Positions 25,201-37,200 of a stretch of DNA of 64,000 nucleotides are shown here, in pieces. Each line of letters starts with the position of its first letter. Position 1 is the stretch's first letter. This stretch comes from Monomorium pharaonis (lineage: Eukaryota > Arthropoda > Insecta > Hymenoptera > Formicidae): contig NC_050471.1 in NCBI RefSeq assembly GCF_013373865.1, forward strand, positions 27,003,176-27,067,175, read 5' to 3'. The notes beneath the pieces were generated by a model. The model was given only the letters and a program-made list of their open reading frames with translations, was not told the DNA's origin and made no database searches. Both the position numbers and the translations under genes were made by a program.

Positions 25201-28200
25201 ACTTATGTAACATAATTCAGACTTACTTCCACTTGAGCTATCATGTCTAAGTCGGAGAGTGCACTCACGTACTTAACGTCACGAAAATCGTCCAGGAAGC
25301 AGTCGTACAGGTACATAACCGAGCGCGTTAGATTGGCATCCGGCATCGTTATCATTTCCTGCGGGACGGAGAGAGAGAGAGACCGTGAGAACTCGGTAAT
25401 TTCCGACGGAAACGAGAAAAGTTTCCCCGAGATGTGCAATACGAAATTTATTTCTTTATTCTTTCCCCAACAATAGATATTGTCCAGCGTAAATTCAGAA
25501 AACGAGAATCGCGTAATGAGGAGAAGATTCTGAGGGTCGGTTGTTCCAACTTCTTGGTAAACTTACCTATCAGGTAAATATATGTTTGTCTTTATTTATT
25601 TAAGAAAAGAAATGAAGATAGACACATGCTTACCTGGTAGGCCAGTTTATCAAGAAGTTGGAACACCGACCCTGAATGTTTTGAATTTCGCGGAGGAAGA
25701 GGAGGAAAAGGAGGACGAGAGAGCAGTTTTAATGACCTTTACGCCGCAACGGCGAATCAGATGCAGCAGAGGCGGACAAAAGCGCAGGTACATGTCCTTC
25801 AAATGGACCTTAATATCCTCTGTGAAACTGGGCGGTAATGTATTCAGCCACGAGATCAAAAGTGGCGTCCAGCCCAGACTCACCGGCTCCATGTAGATCA
25901 TACCGCATCGCGACACCGTGGCGGGCGACGCAACCTGATAAGAAGGGTATTCTAATTAAAGCCTTCGGCACACGACATGATTTTTAACGCTGGATCTTAG
26001 TGTTTGAAAGGCTTAAGTGTTTGATCACGCGTTTATTTCCCGATTGTCACTGACAGGTGTCACAGTCTCCGCACAATTAGAAAAATTCGATGTAAAATAC
26101 AGTGCAAAAATTTCAGAAATATTAATTGACAGTAAATAACGTTTCAAGTTTATATTATATTCCAGTTTTTTTATTTTTTAAATGTAATTTATTATGCAGA
26201 TGTATGATATTGAAAAATATTCTGTTTTTCAATTCGCTAAGATCCTGTAACTTGTTAAGTCTATCGTAAATTTCAAATCCTTATATTTTTTAATTTGCGA
26301 TTTGTAGATTCTACTTCCTAAGTTCTAGCTAAGTTTTAAAGCTTAATTATAAATTCATTAGATCTTGAATATCTTTTAAATAAAATTCTAAATATCTATT
26401 TTTTTCATTTAAGCTTTAAGTTTTAAAGTAAAATTTTAAAAATGTCTACTTCTTTCCCAGATATAAATATTCTACACTTATGTAAATTCAGGATATCAAT
26501 GCGGAAAGTACTTTCCCGTTGTTGCAAAAATTTCAATCAACAAAATTCGGCTTTATGATTTTTGAAGCACTTTTTTCATACATTAATAAAAAAATTAATT
26601 GTATAAAGTATTAAACAAATCACCTCCAAATCCATGGGCTCAAAGATCAAATTCGTCGTAGGCGCGAGCTGAATGATTTCCCCGGAAGTGAGGCAGAGCT
26701 TCTTGTTGTCGTCCAGCACCGTGTTCATGTTCTCGATCCAGAGCGCATCCACCGGGCCGTCGAAGACCAACCACTTCCTGTTCAGATTGACGGAAGTGGC
26801 GAAGGCACGGTAGGCCACCGCCAGGACCCCGTCGCTCCACTCGTGCGACGCCGGATCAAACTGGCCGTACAATTGGCCCATTGTGATGGCCTTGGGATTG
26901 ATGACGGTGATCTCCACGCGATGCTCGTCCATCAAGCCCCGGTCCTCCAGGCGACCCAGACAGTCCGCCAGCATTCTGTAGGCCGAGGTCTTACCGCCGA
27001 ACGGCAGTCCGACGATCATAAAGCCGTGGCGTACGATCATCATCTCGTAGATTTGATGGATCTTCTCCAGGAAGTGGTCCGTGCACTGCAGGTTTGCCGC
27101 GGCGCACGCGTCCCGCGTGCACTCGTTGATGTGCGTGTAATCCGGCGTCGGCAGCACGACGCCGGGGAATAGATCCGAAGCTATACCTATTTTTTTAAAA
27201 ATCCACTGGGTATCAACATCAGCATCAAAGCATTCCAAATAACTGCAATTTCTACCAAATTTGTGACGGTTTTTATTTATAACAATGCAATTGATCAAGT
27301 TATTTTTCCACTGTCGTCTCCAAATGAAGGAAAGAAAAAAAAAGAAGCCTACCTTCGAAGAGCGGTAAGTCGTGGACCAGGAACTTCGGCAGATTAACGT
27401 CCAGAATGCTCCTCAGCATCAAGATGTCCTCGGACTCGCTGGGGTAGCGAAGCTTCAGGTTACCGGCGGCGATCAGCACGGACTTAACGGCTCTCATGCC
27501 GTAATCATAATGATGCTGACTGCTGAGCTGCTCCGAACAGAGTTTGTAAGCGGTGACAATCTTCACGGCCAACGGTCTGCCGTTGTAGAAGCCGTATGAG
27601 TACAGGGTGTTCTCCGCGATTAGAGCGTAATCGGGTACCATCATCGCCACCGGGCGGAAGAGGGCCTTGAGGTTGTCCGGCAGCTCGGTTCTGCCGGCAT
27701 AGCCCGGATTCATAGTGATGAATATGGCGCAGGTGGGGTCGAGGTAGATCTCCGTGCCCTCGAAGATCATTTTCTCGGTGCCGGCGTTGATCGCGCACTG
27801 GATCGTCAAGATCTGCTGCGCCACGACCGACAGTACCTCCAGGTCGATCCGGTTGAACTCGTCGAAGCAGGACCAGGCACCGCACGAGGCGAGCCCCTTG
27901 AAGAACTTGCCCAGCGCGATATAATCGAGGCCCTCGGAGCAGTTGAAGACAACGCACTGTTTGGCGACCGCCTTTGCCAGGTCCTTCGTGGTTTCCGTTT
28001 TGCCAGTGCCGGCCGGACCCTCGGGTGCCCCGCCCAGGTGAAGGCTCAGGGCGCCGAAGAGGGTACGGTAGCATCGATCCGTTAAGGGAGTTATTACTAG
28101 ACGTGACGTGTTGCCGAGGTACTCGCAACCATAACGTATGTACGAGTTGATCATATATGCCCACATATTGTCCTCCTGCTCAAACGAAACAAAGTGACAA

Positions 28201-31200
28201 TGCAAAATGCCGAATCGGAAATGAAACGTAAAGTTGAAGGTACAATAAATACAACACATTAACATGTGCCAAATTACAGATACGTATAAATATAATTGTT
28301 TCTGCATTATCAAAAATAGTTGAAGATATATTAGAGTTGAGATTTTGCGACGCAGTCTAAATAAATTTTAGGTATTAATTAAACAGCCGTACCATCCAAT
28401 AGTATCTAAGCTGGCAGAGCCACCTAAAGTCAGTATTTTTTACAACTTGATCTCTACATAGCTCTGCGAGGACGTCTTTGCTGTGAACGTTTATTGTGAC
28501 TAGCGCCTCTGAAAAAGATAAACGTCAAAGGATTTTCAATTTAAAAATAAAAAATTAAAGCACTCTCAGAGAACTTTAAAGTGCCGCCGTTGTTTAATTA
28601 CGTACCCAAGGTGATACGATTTTGCTTCGAAAGGGTCCCTCTAATCAGCAGAATGATGTTGTTCAGCTCCTCCTGGCATTGGGCCAAGTACCTCTTCAGA
28701 CCGGCCACTCCCTTCAGCATGGCCTCCTCGACTTGTTGCGTCCAGTATGTCTGATCAACGCAGAGAACGGTCTGACCGGGCCATTCAAGGACCCAGACCG
28801 TCCTCGCCTTGGTGTAATACGCCAGGATCGCCTGGTGCACCATGTGGCGCACGCTCTTTCGCATCTCCGCCTCGAGCTCGATCAGCCACTTCTCGACTTG
28901 TCCTCGAGCGATGGAAGTAGATATGATCTCCAGAATGGCAACCTCTTCGCCCTCCGTTGACCGCATCGCCAGCACCTCGAGGTCCTCGTTGAACTTCAGC
29001 CGAGCTATTCCCTCGAAGCATTTCTTCAGATGTGGTTGCACACTGAGGAAACGATTTCAGTCATTAAAAGACAGTCTTATTTTTTAATTTAAATATTACA
29101 AATACATTATGCCACTATATTGTATTCTTTTTCGGAAAAATATAAACAAATAAAGAGGTAGTCTGCTTTATTCCTCCCAGCAAAATTAAAATCAATACAT
29201 ACAAAGATACTAAAATTACTTGTTGATTCTTTTTAGCACTAGACATTTTCTTAACTTAACTAATGAATATAATTTTATAAATGGCCTACCGTGTGGAATC
29301 TTTCGTCTCGGAGAGGATCTCCAGCAGCTCGTCATTGGACAGGAAGAAAAATCTAGGGAAGAAGAGTCTCTTCTTCTCCAGGTATTCATTCAAACCTCTC
29401 TGAATTAGTTCCAACAGACCAAAGCCCTTCTTCAGCCGTTCCAGCATTTTCTCGATCTCTACGATGGCGAGTACGTGCGGCTCGGCTTGGACGTTCTTCA
29501 TGATGTCCCGCCAAATCTTGTCGACCTGCGCGAACTTCCTTCCTTCCTCCGGCATTTGTTGTTGAATGTCCGGCGAGGTGAAGATTGGTTCCAGGTACAT
29601 CCACGTGCCCTGCACCTTCAGCCACTGATCCAGAATGTTCTCCAGCAGATGCAACGTTTTTTCCCACTTGCTGCAATTGAAAAGTATTACATAACAATGT
29701 CAAATAATTTTCATTATACAAATTAAACATTTTAATAAACACAACGATAAAATGTTAATTTCTAATAATAAGTAAAACAAAAATAACATAAAAATTACGT
29801 AAATAAAATTAGAAGTAAATTATAATAATAATAATATAGAATTACAATATGTTCTTTTAATGTGAAACAGATTATGGATGTATATAATATAAAAGAAAAC
29901 TTAAAAAAAAAAATAAAGATTTAAAACTTTTAGAAACTTTAATTTATTACTTTCAGCGCCAGAATCTTTTCTCGCGACTAAACTTACATTATTCTAGCCT
30001 CGAAAGGCTTGATGTACGGTGAATTCTTAATGGTCACCGCCTTTGTAATGTGATCATCCAGCAGAAGCTGTATCTCGTCGACACCGGCGATGACGTAGGT
30101 GCCTGTGTCCTTGTAGGAATTCACCGTGAACGTCATATCCGTCCAGTCCCGTTGCATCTTGTCCATGCCCTTTTCGAGAGTGTCCTCCTTGGTGGCGGCC
30201 TCGGAGACGCCCTCGAACTGCGAGATGTAAGCGTCCAGACCCATAGCTAGGACTTTGCCTAGCGTCAGATCGGCGTCGAACTGGATAGGAACGCCCGCGA
30301 TCGCAGAAATCTGTTCCCAGTGCCTCGCTTTCATCCCGGGATTGCCAAGGGTCATTACTACTGGCATGCGGCCCTTAAACTCCTCGATTCTCTCGCGAAT
30401 TGTGGCCGCTAATTCGCGCACGTCTGGCTCCTGAAACGCTTTCTCCAGCTTGTAGATTGTCCTAAATTCGATTTTATCATCAGAAAAATCATAGCGATAC
30501 GTAATAGTAATTTAAATTATATTATTAGTGAATATGTAAAAATGTTATACGCTGTATAATTAACAGTAATAATCAAATAATTGTAGATGACAGATATTAT
30601 TACAGTATAGTTTTTTCGTGATTATTTTTATTCCTATTTTATCTTATTACATTTTTTGTTAGAGTTTATAAAAATTTTTATAATTTTTTAAAATTTTATT
30701 TACTTATTCTTTAATTAAATATTTTGTTATAAATTTATTGCAGCATATAATCTTTAAATTATGTAAAATTATAATATCTAATATTATTAACCATTGTGTG
30801 CACATAAGAATTATTATTATCGTTATTGTATCGGTAGTAATAGTTATTGTTGTTCTATAATTATCATTATATTATAACAACTTTTTAAAATGGATATCGA
30901 CCTGTAATATGTCGCTACGTCGTTATCGATGTCTTCGGGATTGTAAGTGCCGACTGTGCTGTTTATCCATTGGTCGTATTTGGTCAAATACTCGCAGATA
31001 CTATCGAAGAGCTTCTTGAAGGGTTGCAAACGATCGGCAATCTTTTTTCGCAGAGGATACTGCGTGATCTCCCAGCTGAAGGCGATTTCTTCCTCATTAA
31101 ATTTGTCTATCTTGTCCATCGCCGTGATCAGTCGGTTCTCCAGGGTTTGCGCCTTGCGCTGGTACCGTTGCACATCCTCGATGTCGCCCCAATATTGCAT

Positions 31201-34200
31201 CTCCTCCACTTGTCTCACGTATGATTCCAGTTCCTCCTTGAACTTTTGATATCTGACTGTAAAAGAAAAGTAAATTTTGCCTTTAGAAATTACACACTTG
31301 TCAGTGTTAACGTTAATAATTTATTTTTTTTAATACAAATACTAATCACGTATAAATATGAAAAGTTTTTACAGAGTTTGAAATCGATTTTTAATCGACT
31401 GTTCTGAAAAAATTCACTGTTCAGATATTTGATTTTGATTTTTAGAGACACTCAAAAGAAAATAAATTTAGAAATTAATACGTTGAACAAGAATTCAGAG
31501 GAATATAATTTAAAACAGTGAAAGCAAAAAGCTAAGTTATAGTATTATTATAATAATAAATAATAAAATTATATAAAAATAATATAGAAACTATGTAATC
31601 TAGTGGCAAACATTATGATATTAATTAAGTCACCATTAGTGTCTATAAACCTTATAATATAATTCCTAATAGAAATAATAAATAATAAAATAAAATAAAC
31701 TGTCATAGAAATAAATTTTCTTCTATGTAATAGAAATTCCTACGTGTCTTAGTTTAAATTTTAAATAGCTTAATTAATTAAAATTATTGTCAGCATCATA
31801 GTATGAGTCAACCTTTCAACGCGTTTTGATACTCCCGGGTCTTATTCTCGATGATCACCCGATTATCTTCAAAGATCTGGGGCATTCTGTGATACCATTG
31901 GAAGGCCACGCTGTTGTTACTTATCTCGCTTTCCGTTAGCAGCCAGTAATCTGACAGAAACGCGACGTGCTCGATCACGTCCAGCAGCCTGAGCTGCAGG
32001 CTCTTTAGAGTGACGTCACTGGTAGTTTGGACGAACTTGATGAGTTCCATCAGAGCCGCGGTATTGGGAGGCGGGGTCAGGACTCGTTCTGATATAGCTT
32101 CATATTCCGCTATGACTCTGGGGGTCATAGGTACAGATTTAGTTTGAGAGAATTGAACGTCATACAACGTTTCGAGATAGAGAATCGTCAAATTCACTTT
32201 ATACGAAATAACTCCAAAGTTACTCCGCAATTAATCCCAAACGTTGAATATAAAAATTTATACTCTGCATGTTTTATTATAATAATCGTTACATATATAA
32301 ATAAGTAAAAATAAATAGAAAATAAGTATAAATAAGAAAATAATTAAGAATAAGTAGAAAACAAAATGTAAACATAGTAAAAATTTTGCGTTAAATATAT
32401 ATTTTACACGTCCTAAAAGGCTTATTCAAAATTTTATGTTAATTTAACACAAGATAAAGATTTTAGATAGTAACAAATATTATGAAAAAGATTGACGCAG
32501 AAAATATGACACTTTGACATAATTTGGAAACAAATTGTAGAAGCATATTTTTTCAATAAAATTTGCGTGATATGTTGATACACATGTAAAATTATTTATT
32601 TATCTTAGAATTATAGTTAGATAAATGGTTAACATTTACAACATTTTTTAATAAAACAAAATTTTTAATTATATTAAATTAATTTTCAGTTATGTTAAAG
32701 AATTTAACAAACGTTTTAAAAAAATGATAAAAAAATATTTTTACTGTACAAAATTTAAATTTTACACAATTATTGTAGGTACCTTCTTTACAGATAATAA
32801 AATTTATAATCATTACAAAATAATAATTAATCTTTAAATATTTTTCAGGTTCTCGCTACCGATAAATATTGCAACATGAACTAATTGAAAACAATTGTGA
32901 GTAATAAACCAATCAAATAATTAATTAAAATTATTAATACTTAATTAAAAGTTTTAAGAGAAAGTACATAAAATATATTGAATATTAACTTTTTCGTCGT
33001 ATTTTGATATTGATCGACGAGGCGGCCAATTAGAAGTCCTTTGAAGCGCTCGACATTCTCCACTAAGGTTCTAATAAAGGGCGCATGCGAAACCTCGAAG
33101 AATCCTGCGAAAACTGTCCTCTCAATCTCGATCGGTATACTTCCAGCGAGATCATGATAAAGTTTAATTTTCTTCTCGTACTCGTCCAACTTCGTCCTCT
33201 CGTTTAGCAAGAAAGCTTCCGTCCGGCCGAGTTCCTCGTCATTGTAAAGGTGTGCGTATCTGCAGGAAAAAGGAGGAATCTCACGTTATCGAGCGATTTA
33301 TCGTAACCGCCTACGACATTTGGACCGATAAGCACTTCCTCAATTCCGCCATCCTTTGCTCGGGGATCACTCTTTCGCGATCGATCAGCTGATTTATTTG
33401 TCTCTTGAGCTGCTCCACGATGGGCCGTGATATCTGCGGCTGCGAAGCGCACAGAGAGCTGTTTGTAATAATTTAGAGAACGAACATTTTATTAATTCAC
33501 AAATTATTATGTAATAAATAAAATTACATGTGGATATGTGTACATAATTTTATTTTTACATGATAAATCATGAATTTAAAATTGTGGTCTTTTAAATTAT
33601 TATTGCATATAAATAAACGATTAGGACAATTATTATTGTCTACAAATTTAAATTGTTAATGATAAATTTTATTATATGTGCATGAACAATTATTTAAATT
33701 GTCATTAATATATATTGTAAATAGTTCGATAAAATAATGATTTAAAAGAGGAAGAAATTTTATTTCACAATTCTTTGATTTCGCGAAGGAAAATTTTGTT
33801 TCTTTATATTTTATGATGTAAAACCTTGAGAAATTCTCGAGGTCCCGCCCAATCGAGATAGAGCTGCGTCTCCAATCTTTCAAAATTCCTCACAGCGTTG
33901 CATATCGCCTCGAGAATGTCGCAAAGCGATTCCTTAAATTTGTCGAAGGATGGCTGAAATGCGAGCTCCTTGGAAACCACGACGATGTTCACCTTAAAGC
34001 TGCAGCCAACGGACTGTAAAGAAACGTAAAGAAATAGTGCTCTCTGTCGAAACATCAGTTGAAAATTTTTTATAAAAATCGAGACAAAGGCAAAAATAAA
34101 GTTCTAAAAGTTAATTATTACAACAATACTTGTATCCTTGCAAAAATAAAGTAATAATTGAAAAAATTAAAAATCTAAAAGGTAAAAGAATTATTTTTCT

Positions 34201-37200
34201 TCTGAATACTATTCACTCATAATATACAATAAATAGATAATAATTTATTTAAAAGCATTAGGATAAAACACATACACACACTCAAAATAAAAGTAAAAAT
34301 AAAAATATTTGGAATTAATTATCAGAATAATGTCTGTTTATTTTTAAAAATAAGATAAAAACAAAATCAAAAACTTAAAATATAAAGACAAAAAAAACTT
34401 TCATTTTTCTCAATATTATTCGCTTATAAGCTATAAGAAATCCAAAATAAACAATATTCGAAAACTAGATGAGAATCAAGATAAACACAAAAGACACAAA
34501 AAATAACAATCTTAAGAAAAATTAGGAAAAAGTTGTTAAAATTGCATTATCTTACCTAAAATTTAACATTGTATTTATACAGTTTTATGAGATCATTTGA
34601 TAACTACACATGTTGCCCTGGAATTTTGAATTGCAAAAAGAGTAAAATAAATAGCCTGGATTTGGATCATTTGTAATGTCACAATACTGCTAGGATTAGA
34701 TTAATAGTGTTCAAGTTTTCTTTTCGCTCTTGTTTGTATCATAGAGGAGACGAACAAAGTTCTCCGTGTCCTAGTTTCCTAAATCGCACCACGGTGTTGC
34801 CTAGATTTTGGCTATCATGATATAAATAGCCTTTTTTACAGTAGACGGAAAATGGTCAAAAGAAAATACGAAAAATGGTGTCTATAAATTGTGCTCTCAA
34901 AAAGATGTGAAGTACGATAAGATAAAAATAAAAAGAAAATATAACATTTATTTTTAAAAAAGAGAAAAGTGTTGCTAAATTGATAAAAAAATTATAGTTA
35001 AAAGCTTTATTTTTATAGTTATAAAATATAAAGAAATATATAATAATATTCTTACATTTATAATTTTCCAGCCATGACAAAATATTAATATAACAAAAAA
35101 CATTGAAGTATGGGTGGAAAAAATAAAATAAGCATTTTTATGTAGTAAATACAACTACGGTAAAAGTAAATATAATAATTTTTTAAACGTTCTTTTTACT
35201 AATACAATAATAATAACTATAGTTAAAACAATAAATATATAGTTGGCACCGAAAATAAATCATAATTAAATTATGCATATTGCAACTATTTTCTTTCTCT
35301 CAGTGCAAACTTATCAAAATTTCTTATTCACAAGATAACAATGCAAAAAATTATGAAAAAAATTATGTAAAAGAGGAAAAATATTGTACCTTATTATGCT
35401 GTGACAAACTTAAAAATATTTTTCATAATTTCTGAACTATAATTTTTTATGTGAAAAGTGTAGTGATGTCGACACCTTCTTCTGTCACAAAGTCTTTCTA
35501 CTTATCTAGAGAAATCAGGTAAGGACAAAGTAGAAGGCTTAAAATCTAAGGGCCAGGGGGAACTGTTACTCTCCCAAACACCACTTAGTGTCATCTCTGT
35601 TGCTTATTTTTAAGTCTTCAATTGATTGATTGCAACATCTGGGTTACGCGCGCGATACGGGAGCTCAAGGCGAGCGAGCGGACGAGCGCTTGAAAAGCCT
35701 TGATAAGCAGAAATTGATGGAAATTGTGTGTCTCTCGGCTGCGCTTCCAATAATGCGACGCGCGACAACGGGATGAGTCGTGCGCGCGAGGAAGGAAACA
35801 GCGAAGCACACTCGCGCGTGCTTCCCCGTCTGGAGATGGATTTTCACGTCGATCGATCGCGCGGTATGTGGGTAGATATGGCAAGGATGGCATATATTCA
35901 CCTTGCCGTCCGCGACGTAATTAACGAAATCTCGCAGGGAGCGCTTGCAGGCCCTTAAAAGCTGCGACTCCATCAGCTTGCCGGCGCAATCGAAGAACCG
36001 TTTGAACTGCCTGCGCCGAAGCGGGCTGGGCACCAGCTTCTTCCTGTCGTTCTGCAAAAGAAAACCGGAATTGAGGAAATCGATGGGCGAAACGACAGAG
36101 GGGAGGCTCGTCCCGCTTTCAAGCGGGTTTATTGTTGATATAATGAGCAAAATTAACGGACAAACAAACAGACGACAAATTAAAATAGAGTATTAACTGT
36201 TAATTTACTTTAATTTATCGGCACTCTCTCTTCGTCACTCTCGCTCGAGCGCGAAATTAGTGTCAGTGTGTAAATGAATACTTAGGTAAATAAGAGAAAT
36301 ACATGGAGGCTCCTTAAAAGTTTTTGGTTGATGAGGGAAAAAGTCGAAGATAAATATCGAGAGAGAAATAAATAGCTAATTAATTCGCTGATTTTCGTCT
36401 CTTAATAGAATGCCGCTCTTTTATCAGCGTCGTTAATATTTCATTCCGGAGTTCTTTACCATTAGGAATATCTCTTGAATCCCGAGGTACCAGACTTTCC
36501 GCAGGATCCGCCGGTTGGCGGCGATCTGACGGGTGATCAGGGTGTAAAAATTCACCAGGTCCCAGCTCTCCTCGTGCGCGGCGATGTGCTCGAAATTTAT
36601 CAGCCGAAATTGACTGAAAAGAATTGAACGTTCGTTGAGTGTCAACAGCGGCGGCGAATTTGTAATTCAGATCGATACCTGTAATCGCGAACCCATTGCT
36701 CCAGAGTCATTCGCATGCACGGATTTATTAGATACAGATCGGCGCGCAGGATTTCGCGACAGTGTTCCAGATGCGTCCGCGAGTCCGGCTGGATGCACCG
36801 CTCATCCTCCCGGATCGCGTCGAGCTGTACAATCCGCAATGAATTAAATCACCGATGACGAGAGCTCCGATCACGCTATTCTGCATTTCGCAGCTTACAA
36901 AACAAGTATTACGATAATGAAATGATAAACTGATGAAGATAAATTAATTAACATTAATTAATAACTTTGTCGCTACAATTCAATATTGTTCATTAAAATG
37001 AAAAAAATCTCTTTATTAAATATCCGGAATTCAAAGTTTCCACGATTTAAATTTATATCTTTGACAAATTTAAGTCTTGATATTTATTATAACACTACCC
37101 AATTTTTTTTCTCATAAGAGAGTTGCTGAATTTGCTGCGTACCGGTCATTTAAATATGACCAACATTTGTAGTAACAAAAATATGTGAAATAATAAAGTA

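Noticed and set aside
27505..28164. 219-codon alternative minus frame over AAA1
   Set aside because: It is a plus-one shadow of the AAA1 exon, whose true frame has the intact P-loop and sensor motifs.
34780..34800. GTTGCC followed by TAGATTT, a possible X-box in a dynein intron
   Set aside because: Only one half-site is good; the second half does not fit the RRNRAC side of the consensus.
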